Assembly (NCBI RefSeq): GCF_008830365.1
Contig: NZ_WBKI01000001.1
Coordinates: 1,240,001-1,304,000 of the forward strand
From: Serratia proteamaculans
Lineage (GTDB): Bacteria > Pseudomonadota > Gammaproteobacteria > Enterobacterales > Enterobacteriaceae
Direction of reading: 5' to 3'
DNA length: 64,000 bases
A program made the position numbers and the translations under genes. The notes beneath the pieces were generated by a model. That model did no database searches, had not been told where the DNA came from, and saw only the letters and a program-made list of their open reading frames with translations. Shown piece by piece: positions 29,553 through 37,483 of the stretch. Positions within the stretch are counted from its first letter, which is position 1, and the number at the start of each line of letters is the position of its first letter.

Positions 29553-29570
29553 GCCGGGCACATGCCCGGC
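29553..29570 (-). terminator. hairpin downstream of cbl
   Basis: GCCGGGC and GCCCGGC separated by 4 nt, 27 bp after the cbl stop. There is no U-tract on the minus strand, so it is only a weak candidate for a terminator. Confidence 0.35.
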
Positions 29571-29596
29571 CTGCTTGCCAGCCACCTTCCCTCCGA

Positions 29597-30550
29597 TTAA
29601 ATCTGGTAATCGATCACCGTATCCAGCTGTGAGGAGAACACTTTGTCTTTGATTTCGGTCAGCGACAGCGTTGGGTTACAGAGCTGGATAAATCGCCATG
29701 CATAGTTACGTTGTAACTGACTGCGTTTCAAACCTAACCAAACGGTATTGGGTTCGAACAGGTGTTCGGCGTTAAGGCTAACCAACCCGTGGTCGCGTTC
29801 CTTCTCGTAGGACATATCCGCCAGCACGCCCACCCCCAATCCCAGCTCAACATAGGTTTTAATCACGTCAGAATCCTGCGCGCTTAAAGCAATATCCGGC
29901 GTTAACCCGGCAGCTTTGAAAGCGCTATCCAGCCGTGACCGGCCGGTAATGCCCTGCCGGTAGGTAATCAGTGGCAAAGTACTGAGCATTTCCAGCGTTA
30001 CCTGTGGCTGACGGGTCAACTCATGCCCTTCCGGCACCAGTATGGTGTGGTGCCAGCGGTAATAAGGAAACGCCGCCAGAGACTCGTCGCTCATCAACCG
30101 CTCACTGGCAATGCCGATATCGGCCTCACCGGAAGCCAGCATACCGACGATTTCTTCGGGGCTGCCCTGATTCAGTACCACCCTCACCCGCGGATACAGC
30201 GCGCGAAACTCTTTAATCACCCCCGGCAGGCTGTAGCGTGCCTGGGTATGGGTAGTGGCGATGTGCAGTTGACCGGCGTCGTTGCTGCTGAATACGTCCG
30301 CCAGACGGCGGATATTATTGGCATCATTCAGGATGCGTTCCGCCACCACCAGTAGCTCTTTGCCCGGTTCGGTCATGCCTAATAAACGCTTGCCGCGGCG
30401 GATAAATATCTCAATGCCCAGCTCTTCTTCCAGTTCCCGAATATGGCGGCTGACACCCGACTGCGAGGTAAATAAAGTGTTGGCCACCTCGGTCAGGTTG
30501 TAGTTGCAGCGCGCCGATTCCCGAATAATTTTTAATTGTTGAAAGTTCAT
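29597..30550 (-). CDS. cbl: LysR-type regulator Cbl (CysB paralogue)
   Basis: 317 residues (E. coli Cbl 316). The N-terminal helix-turn-helix (residues about 18-40: LTEVANTLFTSQSGVSRHIRELEEELG) and the substrate-binding domain with TTHTQARYSLPGVIKEF, RWHHTILVP, LITYRQGITGRSRLD and SAQDSDVIKTYVELGLGVG are diagnostic of the CysB/Cbl group; overall the sequence reads closer to Cbl. Cbl activates genes for organosulfur compounds such as sulfonates when sulfate is scarce. GGGGGAG precedes the ATG at 30550. In Klebsiella cbl follows nac; here nac is not adjacent. Confidence 0.92.
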   Translation of the reverse strand: MNFQQLKIIRESARCNYNLTEVANTLFTSQSGVSRHIRELEEELGIEIFIRRGKRLLGMTEPGKELLVVAERILNDANNIRRLADVFSSNDAGQLHIATTHTQARYSLPGVIKEFRALYPRVRVVLNQGSPEEIVGMLASGEADIGIASERLMSDESLAAFPYYRWHHTILVPEGHELTRQPQVTLEMLSTLPLITYRQGITGRSRLDSAFKAAGLTPDIALSAQDSDVIKTYVELGLGVGVLADMSYEKERDHGLVSLNAEHLFEPNTVWLGLKRSQLQRNYAWRFIQLCNPTLSLTEIKDKVFSSQLDTVIDYQI

Positions 30551-30620
30551 CCACTCCCCCCGGTCGAACAATATTGTTAACACAGTGATACGGAGTCTGG
30601 CGTGAGGGGACAAATAAGAA

Positions 30621-30635
30621 ATAACCTTTAGTTAT
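30621..30635. promoter_or_regulatory. LysR/CysB-type operator upstream of cbl
   Basis: ATAACCTTTAGTTAT is a perfect ATAAC-N5-GTTAT inverted repeat with the form of a LysR-family site (T-N11-A), 70-85 bp upstream of the cbl start. Autoregulation or CysB control is plausible, as cbl is CysB-dependent in E. coli. Confidence 0.45.
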
Positions 30636-30802
30636 GCATTTTCATGCTAAGTGAATTTTTCACCGCTGTGAATTAACTGTTTCTTAGCCTTAAAATAACC
30701 AATTCCTTTAATATTAATGAGATAAATAACCACTTATAAATTGTGGATTAAATATTCATGCAGAATAAAGTTATTAAATATAGGTATTAGATATATGAAA
30801 CG

Positions 30803-30829
30803 AAAAAAGGCTCAGCATGCTGAGCCTCA
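30803..30829 (-). terminator. terminator of chaC
   Basis: A long palindromic stem (AGGCTCAGCA/TGCTGAGCCT) followed by six T residues on the minus strand, 20 bp after the chaC stop. Confidence 0.85.
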
Positions 30830-30848
30830 TTAAAACGCAGTGCGGGGA

Positions 30849-31544
30849 TCAGGCCGTTGCCTCTCCACCGACAGGACCGGAGGTATTCTGCTGCAACCAC
30901 TGCTGCACATAGCACACCAAATCGCCAATGCAGTCGTCCTTCATACCTTGGTTTCTCAGCTCGGTATCCAGTGAGAACAGGTACTGAGCGTTGGTACCCA
31001 ATGGCCCGCTGGCGCTGGCGATCAAGGGTGCGATCACCTGGTGGCTGGTATCTTCTTCAAACAGCGGATGCTGCGGGTTCATCACAAACACCAACGCGGT
31101 CACCACTTGGCCATCGGCCAGGCTGAGATCGCACCAGGTCGGCAAATAACAGCCGGTCAGCATCTCACGTTTCCACAGCAGTTCCAGCTCTTCGTGCAGC
31201 TTGGCTTCCGGTAGGCGAAACGCCAGCCCGGTGGTACTTCCGCCCTCTTTCAGAGCTAACATACGCCCAGGCTGATGCAAGGTGCCGCGCCCGGCGGTCA
31301 GCCGCAAACAGAAAGCGCGGTGCCAGCCCTGCAACGTGGCCGGTCGCACCTCTTCGGATTCAAATACCGGGTTCCACATCAGTGACCCGTAGCCGAAAAC
31401 CCACACCGGGCTGTTATCCGGCCGACGGGATAAAGTACAATCCAGTGAGGCCGCACGCTGCTCTGATGTCAGTAACAGCGACTCCTCAATGGTGCCGAAT
31501 GCTGTTTTGCAATCCGCATTTTGCAGAAAATCTCGCGTTAACAC
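30849..31544 (-). CDS. chaC: glutathione-specific gamma-glutamylcyclotransferase ChaC
   Basis: 231 residues. ChaC proteins cleave glutathione to 5-oxoproline and Cys-Gly. The substrate-binding loop VFGYGSLMWNP and the motifs RAFCLRLTAGRGTLHQPGRMLALKEGG, LLWKREMLTGCYLPTW and LIASASGPLGTNAQYLFSL match E. coli ChaC closely. I chose the GTG at 31544 (LTRDFLQNADCKTAFG follows) because GGGAGG is 8 nt upstream and E. coli ChaC begins at the same residue; the frame is open to 31589. Confidence 0.93.
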   Translation of the reverse strand: MLTRDFLQNADCKTAFGTIEESLLLTSEQRAASLDCTLSRRPDNSPVWVFGYGSLMWNPVFESEEVRPATLQGWHRAFCLRLTAGRGTLHQPGRMLALKEGGSTTGLAFRLPEAKLHEELELLWKREMLTGCYLPTWCDLSLADGQVVTALVFVMNPQHPLFEEDTSHQVIAPLIASASGPLGTNAQYLFSLDTELRNQGMKDDCIGDLVCYVQQWLQQNTSGPVGGEATA

Positions 31545-31598
31545 CTTAACAACCTCCCGGGAATAAGATTGCTCATATTCCCTAGCCACTGTTCATCT

Positions 31599-31800
31599 TA
31601 TACCCGTCATCTTTCAAGTTGCAGCGTTGTTATCTGCTTACAAGACCCATCCATGGGCCTTGCCCTTTCAGGGCCGCTGCAAGCAGCGTTCAAATCTGTT
31701 CCCGACAGATTTGTCGCTCACCCCAGTTACTTAACTTTTGTAAGCGCCTGGGGATGAGCGAGCTGGTCGCCTAGCTGCAACTTGAAAGCCATAGGGTATA
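31599..31800. repeat. ERIC element, intermediate form (202 bp)
   Basis: Ends TATACCCGTCATCTTTCAAGTTGC / GCAACTTGAAAGCCATAGGGTATA with the ERIC core (CCCCAGTTACTTAACTTTTGTAAGCGCCTGGGGATGAGCG). One extra segment of about 75 bp (near 31636-31708) distinguishes it from the 127-bp form. It lies in the chaB-chaC gap. Confidence 0.88.
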
Positions 31801-31999
31801 TTTATTAGCTGCGGAATTTTATTAATTCTATAACCCTTCCCGCGATAATAATGACCTTATTCTTTTCTCTGGGAGCAATCAAGTTTCAAGCAGGGTTTAA
31901 AGTGAAAAAGTGTTTGTACTCAGCAGCAATAATATTAATTGCCAACTTGTAGGTTCAAAACGCAGAATTTACCGGCGCACCAAGGCGCCGGATGAAAGG
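31801..31999. other. gap between the ERIC element and chaB, with a very short ORF
   Basis: On the plus strand GCAGGG precedes a GTG at 31902 that opens a 16-codon frame (start VKKCLYSAAIILIANL, then TAG) resembling the start of a signal peptide. It may be a remnant of a lost exported-protein gene. A hairpin (CCGGCGC, 6-nt loop, GCGCCGG) at 31971-31990 follows the chaB stop on the minus strand but has no U-tract. Confidence 0.35.
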
Positions 32000-32227
32000 T
32001 TACTTTTTATGCCAGTGGTCATCATCGCCTTTGCGGTAGCTTTGCTTGACTGCGGCCCAAGCCACCTTATGTGCCGTTTCCTCACGACTGTCGTCACCGC
32101 GTCGGTCGTCCGGATCGCGATATTGTTGCCAGGCGCTGTTGAATGCTTCCTTGTAGATCTCTTGCGCGTGCGCCGGCAATACGTTCTTCACATTGTCAGG
32201 CAAGGCATTTGTGCTGTTATAGGGCAT
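32000..32227 (-). CDS. chaB: ChaB family protein
   Basis: 75 residues. The whole protein matches the ChaB domain (ALPDNVKNVLPAHAQEIYKEAFNSAW; REETAHKVAWAAVKQSY; GDDDHWHKK), a small helical protein. Its role is unclear; it has been linked to cation transport with ChaA, by gene position. GGAGG sits 6 nt before the ATG at 32227. chaC lies downstream beyond the ERIC element. Confidence 0.93.
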   Translation of the reverse strand: MPYNSTNALPDNVKNVLPAHAQEIYKEAFNSAWQQYRDPDDRRGDDSREETAHKVAWAAVKQSYRKGDDDHWHKK

Positions 32228-32293
32228 CACTTTCCTCCGGTAAGTCGTCAGTGAACCTTAAGCTTAGATGCCCCATCCACCCACCTCAACTAG

Positions 32294-32328
32294 CAAACAA
32301 TTCTCATTATCAAATGGCGTGATATACT
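32294..32328 (+). promoter_or_regulatory. Fur-like box and -10 element of the SIP gene
   Basis: Read on the minus strand, GATAATGAGAATTGTTTG (32294-32311) fits most of the Fur consensus GATAATGATAATCATTATC. TATACT at 32323-32328 is a good -10 element, with the Fur-like box over the -35 region, so iron would repress the gene. Confidence 0.65.
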
Positions 32329-32357
32329 CTGCGCCAAACGAACATAAGGAGAACCCC

Positions 32358-33176
32358 GTGACTACCGAAGCCCCACGCTCACGCGCACCCTACCTGATTG
32401 CAGTCAGTGCCATTCGCGATATTACCCCGCACCTGCGCCGTATCACCTTCACCGCGCCGGACCTGCGCTATTACCCGGCAAATGCTGCTGCCGCGCACAT
32501 CAAGGTTTTCCTGCCGCTGGCAGGCCAGACACAGCCGGATCTGCCGACGCTGACCGAAAATGGCCCACGCTGGGCAGCCGATGCGGTGCGCCCCATTGTT
32601 CGTACCTACTCCATCCGTGCGGTACGTCCGGAACTGGCGGAAGTCGACATTGAATTCGCCATTCATGACCACAGCGGTCCGGCGGTTGACTTTGCCCGCG
32701 CGGCGAAAGCCGGCGATAAAATTGGCATCAGCAATCCCGGTGGCCCGAAACCTATGCTGCCAGAGGCTGACTTTTACTGCCTGGCCGGCGATCCTTCTTC
32801 TTTACCCGCATTGGCAGCTTTGCTGGAAGGGCTACCGGCACACAGCGAAGGCAATGCCTTTATCCGTGTAGATAGCTCGGCCGACGTGATCGAGCTGAAA
32901 AAACCTGCAGGCCTTGAGCTAAGCTGGATTATTGGCGGCACCGAGAAAACCGCTGAGCTGATCACCCAATTTTGCGCCTTGCCGCAGCCACAGGCCGCGA
33001 CCCAATACTGGCTGGCCGGTGAAGATCGTCTGGTGGTTGAACTGCGCCGCTTCCTGCGCCGCGATCGTCAATGTGAGCGTAATCGGCTTTATGCCGTACC
33101 TTACTGGCGTGAGGGGTTAAACGAAGAGGGTTATCATAATAAACGGCATGAAATTATGGACAATATTGATGACTGA
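32358..33176 (+). CDS. siderophore-interacting protein (NAD(P)H-dependent ferric siderophore reductase)
   Basis: 272 residues of the ViuB/YqjH family. The FAD-binding domain has the motif RTYSIRAVRPELAEVDIEFAIHD and IGISNPGGPKPMLPEADFYCLAGDPSSLPAL links it to the NAD(P)H-binding domain; the C-terminus has YWLAGEDRLVVELRRFLRR. The enzyme releases iron from ferric siderophores in the cytoplasm. The GTG at 32358 is chosen because AAGGAGA lies 6-7 nt upstream; the open frame back to 32268 covers the Fur-like box. It splits chaB from chaA. Confidence 0.92.
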   Translation: MTTEAPRSRAPYLIAVSAIRDITPHLRRITFTAPDLRYYPANAAAAHIKVFLPLAGQTQPDLPTLTENGPRWAADAVRPIVRTYSIRAVRPELAEVDIEFAIHDHSGPAVDFARAAKAGDKIGISNPGGPKPMLPEADFYCLAGDPSSLPALAALLEGLPAHSEGNAFIRVDSSADVIELKKPAGLELSWIIGGTEKTAELITQFCALPQPQAATQYWLAGEDRLVVELRRFLRRDRQCERNRLYAVPYWREGLNEEGYHNKRHEIMDNIDD

Positions 33177-33277
33177 TGTGAATTTTTTCCTTTATTAACG
33201 GTGCTATACACGCTAAAACTGCAATTTATGTGCCGTTAATGAAGTAATTTCATGTTACTGCGTAAAAGAAAGTAAAG

Positions 33278-33305
33278 AAAACCGCATCCCGTGCGGTTTT
33301 TTTGT
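33278..33305 (+). terminator. terminator of the SIP gene
   Basis: AAACCGCA and TGCGGTTT with a 3-4 nt loop, followed by a run of T, 100 bp after the stop codon. Confidence 0.88.
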
Positions 33306-33490
33306 TAACCTAGTCACATATTGCAAGCATTTGCTTTTGCAAGTAAAACAACATCACATCATTCCCCGGCACGCGCCACTGGGTGTATCCTATTATTATT
33401 AAATAAAAATGCATTCTGGATGCGCAGAGTTGCCTTTAACGGCAGTTAGCGAAGACGGGACCACGCTGTTTGAGAAGGAGTACCATCGAA

Positions 33491-34591
33491 ATGAAGTCGC
33501 AAAACGATCCTGGCCGATCCAAATCCCGCCACACCGAGTATTCCCTGCTGCTGCCCATTGCCGCCCTGGTGGTGCTGAATTTGTGGGGTAATACCAGCAA
33601 CTTTCCGTTGATCGTCGGCATTAACATCGTTGCCCTGATCGGTATTCTCAGCAGTGCGTTCAGCGTAGTACGCCACGCCGATGTCCTGGCTCACCGCCTG
33701 GGTGAACCCTACGGCTCGCTGATCCTCAGCCTGTCGGTGGTAATCCTGGAAGTCAGCCTGATTTCTGCGTTGATGGCCACCGGCGATGCCGCACCGGCGC
33801 TGATGCGCGACACCCTTTACTCGATCATTATGATTGTCAGCGCCGGATTGGTGGGTGTTGCGCTGCTGCTTGGCGGCCGCAAATTCGCCACCCAGTACGT
33901 TAACCTCGGCGGTATAAAACAGTATCTGATGGCGATTTTCCCGCTGGCGGTGATTGTGCTGGTGTTCCCGAGTGCGCTGCCGGGCGGTAACTTCACTACC
34001 GGTCAGGCGCTGCTGGTTTCGGTGATTTCTGCCGCCATGTACGGCGTGTTCCTGGTGATCCAGACCAAAACCCACCAGAGCCTGTTCGTCTATGAGCACG
34101 AAGATGACGATGGCGATCCGCACCATGGCAAGCCTTCCTCGCACAGCAGTGCCTGGCATGCCATTTGGCTGATCGTGCATCTGGTTGCGGTGATCGCAGT
34201 AACCAAATTTAACGCCAATCCGCTGGAAGGTTTGTTGACCAAGGTGAATGCCCCGGCGCAATTTACCGGTTTCCTGGTCGCCCTGCTGATCCTGTCGCCT
34301 GAAGGTCTGGGGGCACTGCGCGCGGTATTGAATAATCAGGTACAGCGCGCCATGAACCTGTTCTTCGGTTCTGTGCTGGCGACCATTTCCCTGACGGTAC
34401 CGGCGGTCACCGTCATCGCCACGCTGACCGGTCAGACGTTGATCTTCGGTTTGCAGACGCCGCATATCGTGGTGATGCTGACGGTGTTGTTGCTGTGCCA
34501 GCTTTCGTTCTCTACCGGCAGGACCAACGTGCTGAACGGTACGGCGCACCTGGCGCTGTTTGCCGCCTATATGATGACTATCTTTGCCTGA
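33491..34591 (+). CDS. chaA: calcium/proton antiporter ChaA
   Basis: 366 residues, the E. coli length. This inner-membrane Na+(Ca2+, K+)/H+ antiporter has two repeats, each with the conserved acidic motif: VVILEVSLISALM and LILSPEGLGALRAV. An acidic-histidine loop (YEHEDDDGDPHHGK) lies between the repeats. GAAGGAG sits 10 nt before the ATG at 33491; a TTG at 33470 is in frame but overlaps this site. Transcribed away from the SIP gene, with its own terminator. Confidence 0.95.
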   Translation: MKSQNDPGRSKSRHTEYSLLLPIAALVVLNLWGNTSNFPLIVGINIVALIGILSSAFSVVRHADVLAHRLGEPYGSLILSLSVVILEVSLISALMATGDAAPALMRDTLYSIIMIVSAGLVGVALLLGGRKFATQYVNLGGIKQYLMAIFPLAVIVLVFPSALPGGNFTTGQALLVSVISAAMYGVFLVIQTKTHQSLFVYEHEDDDGDPHHGKPSSHSSAWHAIWLIVHLVAVIAVTKFNANPLEGLLTKVNAPAQFTGFLVALLILSPEGLGALRAVLNNQVQRAMNLFFGSVLATISLTVPAVTVIATLTGQTLIFGLQTPHIVVMLTVLLLCQLSFSTGRTNVLNGTAHLALFAAYMMTIFA

Positions 34592-34596
34592 TTAAC

Positions 34597-34628
34597 CGAA
34601 GGGCGTCCCGTGGCGCCCTTCGTTTTTA
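34597..34628 (+). terminator. terminator of chaA
   Basis: CGAAGGGCG and CGCCCTTCG with an 8-nt loop and TTTTT, beginning 6 bp after the chaA stop. Confidence 0.9.
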
Positions 34629-34644
34629 TAGATATCGCGAAAAC

Positions 34645-35547
34645 TTATACCGCGAAAAAAATGCCCGCCGCGATACCGCCAAACAAAATCCATTTAATGA
34701 TGTAATACCCGGTACGGTTCCACGCCTTCAGCCGTTTCCCCACTTTGCGCACCGCATAAATATACTTGAACAGCTTGTTAACCCCCCCGGTACGATCGCC
34801 CTCTTCATTGGGTGCGGTAGCCGCGCTCATCAGGTTACGCCCCAACCAGTGGTTGATGCCCTGCGCCCAGCGGAAACGCATCGGTCTTTCGATATCACAA
34901 AACAGGATCAGCCGGTTTTGCCCACTTTGGTTTTCGGCGAAATGCAGATAGGTCTCGTCAAACATCACTCCTTCGCCATCGCGCCAGCTATAACGCTCGC
35001 CGTCCACTTCAATAAAACAGCGGTCGTCATTCGGAGTAATCAGCCCCAGGTGATAACGCAGCGAACCGGCGTAAGGGTCGCGGTGACGTGGCAGGCGGCT
35101 GCCGTCCGGCAGTTCGGCAAACATCGCCGCCTTGACCGAAGGCAGGCTCCGTAACAAAGCCGTGGTCTGCGGACACAGGCTCATCGCCGACGGGTGGCTG
35201 TCTTCATACCATTTTAAATAAAAGCGCTTCCAGCCGGTTTTGAAAAACGAATTGAATCCGGCGTCATTAAATTGATCCGAGGCTTTGATCTGCTGGATCG
35301 CCATCAGCTGCTGCCCTTCATCGCGAATGCTTTGCCAATTCTCCCGCAGCACCTGCAGTTCTGGAAATTGCTCCGGCTGCAAATAAGGGGTGGTCGGCAC
35401 GCGTGAGAATAAGTACATAAAAACGTTCAATGGCGCAGTGAAGGTCGAATGATCGGAAAGCTGCCGCCAGAAGGTGTAACGCACCCTGCCACGGTAATGG
35501 ACATACACAACGCATAAAATAAATAGCAATAAAATAATATATTTCAT
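34645..35547 (-). CDS. lpxO: lipid A hydroxylase LpxO (aspartyl/asparaginyl beta-hydroxylase family)
   Basis: 300 residues. It hydroxylates a secondary myristate chain of lipid A with Fe(II), oxygen and 2-oxoglutarate at the inner membrane. A membrane segment lies at residues 2-19, and another hydrophobic stretch at the C-terminus. The dioxygenase core has the iron and co-substrate motifs LPRHRDPYAGSLRYHLGL, MFDETYLHFAENQSGQNRLIL. The ATG at 35547 has a weak ribosome binding site. A PhoP-like box upstream fits the PhoPQ control known in Salmonella. Confidence 0.92.
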   Translation of the reverse strand: MKYIILLLFILCVVYVHYRGRVRYTFWRQLSDHSTFTAPLNVFMYLFSRVPTTPYLQPEQFPELQVLRENWQSIRDEGQQLMAIQQIKASDQFNDAGFNSFFKTGWKRFYLKWYEDSHPSAMSLCPQTTALLRSLPSVKAAMFAELPDGSRLPRHRDPYAGSLRYHLGLITPNDDRCFIEVDGERYSWRDGEGVMFDETYLHFAENQSGQNRLILFCDIERPMRFRWAQGINHWLGRNLMSAATAPNEEGDRTGGVNKLFKYIYAVRKVGKRLKAWNRTGYYIIKWILFGGIAAGIFFAV

Positions 35548-35677
35548 GATTGAACCGCTTTGAAAATCCCAATGCCCAGTACGCCAACCCGGCATACTCC
35601 CAGATATTTCCTTTTGGCGGATGAACCCCTTCGCCCGTCTGGAACACCACTAAGCATTAACGCTAACCCAACTAAAA

Positions 35678-35718
35678 TCTATACAAAAAACCACAATAAT
35701 TTACACAAGAGGTAAACA
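35678..35718 (-). promoter_or_regulatory. PhoP-like box and -10 element of lpxO
   Basis: On the minus strand TGTTTA-N5-TGTGTA (35702-35718) differs by one base from the PhoP direct repeat (T/G)GTTTA-N5-(T/G)GTTTA. TATAGA at 35678-35683 is 18 bp downstream of the second half, a workable -10 distance. Confidence 0.6.
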
Positions 35719-35969
35719 AGCGGAGATTGACGGTTCAGCGCTGTCCAACCAGGCCAACCAGAGCGGTCTGCCAAAGGCAATAAACGAAAATTAACTTTGC
35801 CGTTAAGCTATAAGTGGAACCTGTAAGTCACGGTAAAACAATAAATTAATAATTTGATTTCGATCAGTGCATCATAATCCCCCCATGTTTAACTCAGGGT
35901 GTTATTTAAAATAAATAACAACAGCGCGAACAATAATAAAAATAAATAATACGCGCAGGCAACATCATG
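35719..35969. other. AT-rich gap between lpxO promoter and phoH terminator
   Basis: No gene of convincing quality is seen. The part from 35780 to 35960 is very AT-rich. It lies between the 3' end of phoH and the promoter of lpxO, both on the minus strand. Confidence 0.4.
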
Positions 35970-35997
35970 AAAAAGGCCGCCGAAGCGGCGGCCTTGA
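35970..35997 (-). terminator. terminator of phoH
   Basis: AAGGCCGCCG, a 4-nt CTTC loop and GGCGGCCTT followed by T residues on the minus strand, starting 17 bp after the stop codon. Confidence 0.9.
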
Positions 35998-36012
35998 ATT
36001 AGCGGGCAGGTT

Positions 36013-36798
36013 TTAACTGTAGGCGTTGAGCGTACGCTGGCACAGGGCGGAGCGGACGCAGTCTTGTTTATCAAAGCGGATGATGCCGATCATTTCATCC
36101 TCCTCGAAGCGTTCCATCGCATCGCTGAGGCCGGACTTCACGCCGCGCGGCAAATCGCATTGGGTTACGTCACCATTAACGATTACCGTTACGTTCTCAC
36201 CCAAACGGGTCAGGAACATCTTCATCTGGCTGGCGGTCACGTTCTGGGCTTCATCCAGGATAACTACCGCATTTTCGAAGGTACGCCCACGCATGTAGGC
36301 GAAAGGCGCGATCTCTACCTTGCCGATTTCCGGACGCAGGCAGTATTGCATAAAGGACGATCCCAAGCGGCGCACCAGAATGTCATACACCGGGCGGAAA
36401 TAAGGGGCAAACTTCTCTGAAATATCCCCAGGTAAGAAACCGAGGTCTTCATCCGCCTGAAGAACCGGGCGAGTAACAATAATCCGATCCACTTCTTTAT
36501 GTATAAGGGCTTCTGCCGCTTTCGCAGCGCTGATGAAAGTTTTGCCGCAGCCGGCTTCACCGGTGGCAAAAATCAACTGCTTCTTATCTATGGCGATTAA
36601 GTAATGACCCTGAGCTTCGGTTCTAGCCTCGATGGTAGAGCTATCGCGCTTGTCTCGCGCCATGCCAATAGACTCAACACCACCCATTTGTACCAGCGAG
36701 GTTACGGACTCTTCTTCAAGCTGGCGATGACTACGAGCGTCACGACGAATAACGCGTTTCGCTTCACGACGTGCTTTGATCACTGCTTTTTGTCTCAT
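36013..36798 (-). CDS. phoH: phosphate-starvation-inducible ATPase PhoH
   Basis: 261 residues. A PhoH-family P-loop protein: Walker A GEAGCGKTF and Walker B AVVILDEAQN, with PhoH blocks VTRPVLQADEDLGFLPGD, CLRPEIGKVEIAPFAYMRGRTF and QCDLPRGVKSGL. The basic N-terminus (KAVIKARREAKRVIRRD) is as in E. coli PhoH. It is cytoplasmic; a role in RNA handling is proposed for the family. AAGGTG precedes the ATG. A Pho-like box lies about 390 bp upstream. Confidence 0.95.
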   Translation of the reverse strand: MRQKAVIKARREAKRVIRRDARSHRQLEEESVTSLVQMGGVESIGMARDKRDSSTIEARTEAQGHYLIAIDKKQLIFATGEAGCGKTFISAAKAAEALIHKEVDRIIVTRPVLQADEDLGFLPGDISEKFAPYFRPVYDILVRRLGSSFMQYCLRPEIGKVEIAPFAYMRGRTFENAVVILDEAQNVTASQMKMFLTRLGENVTVIVNGDVTQCDLPRGVKSGLSDAMERFEEDEMIGIIRFDKQDCVRSALCQRTLNAYS

Positions 36799-37188
36799 AG
36801 TGGCACCTTACAGTTTGTTTCACCTACCGCGGCGGTCTGGACCGCGCGATTATGTTTCACACACAGATTAGGTTTTGGCTCCCTTTTGAACCAACAATAG
36901 CCAAGAGTAAAAGTGAATACGCGGCGGGCGTGTTAGCACACCGATTTTTCACGGGAGAATGCGATTGCGTAATTAAACCTAGAGTAAAAAGTGACAAGAA
37001 TTTCGAATGACGAGAGTGCGGAGTGGCCAGGAAAAGAGAGTCGGAGAGAGAACCCTCGTTACAACGAGAAATCAGGGAAGGTCTGTTATTTGTTCTTTCT
37101 AGCCCAACCAAGGACTTTACCATTAGCGATCCCCGCAGTGTTATTTACAGCTTCGAGCTGTGCACCTTGTGAAAACTACCGCCAGATG
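36799..37188 (-). other. long leader region of phoH
   Basis: About 390 bp between the Pho-like box and the phoH start. It includes a hairpin-forming sequence (GCGGTC/GACCGC near 36823-36850). No ORF with a convincing start is seen. If transcription starts after the Pho box, phoH mRNA has a 5' leader of roughly 370 nt; nearer promoters may also exist. Confidence 0.4.
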
Positions 37189-37206
37189 ATTACAGTATAA
37201 TGACAT
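37189..37206 (-). promoter_or_regulatory. Pho-like box upstream of phoH
   Basis: On the minus strand ATGTCAT-TATA-CTGTAAT: each 7-mer matches the PhoB repeat CTGTCAT at 6 of 7 bases with the required 4-bp AT-rich spacer. TAGTTT, a possible -10, begins 10 bp after it. phoH is PhoB-controlled in E. coli. Confidence 0.65.
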
Positions 37207-37419
37207 TCAAACCTCGTGCGTTGCTAAAATGTAAAAAAATTTAATCTTTTTTGTTTTTAGACGCAACAAGAACACTATATCACGCCGATTACGTCATTCA
37301 ATAAAATTTTTATTTATCACCATATCAAATAGTTATGATTAAAAAAACCGGATGACATTTTGGTTTCCTGATTAAAATTTGCACAAACAAAAATCTTTCT
37401 GTTCGCCGAAAATTATAAA

Positions 37420-37444
37420 TAAAAAAGGCGGGATAGCTCCCGCC
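37420..37444 (-). terminator. terminator of the TonB-dependent receptor gene
   Basis: GGCGGGA, 4-nt loop, TCCCGCC, then TTTTTTATTT on the minus strand, 40 bp after the stop codon. Confidence 0.9.
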
Positions 37445-37483
37445 CTGTTGCTGAGTGATCACGCCGATAAACTCATCCGGCGG

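Noticed and set aside
33446-34549. A 367-codon open frame antisense to chaA, rich in Gln, His and Arg
   Set aside because: A typical shadow of a GC-rich gene: no domain and no ribosome binding site, and ChaA on the other strand is certain.
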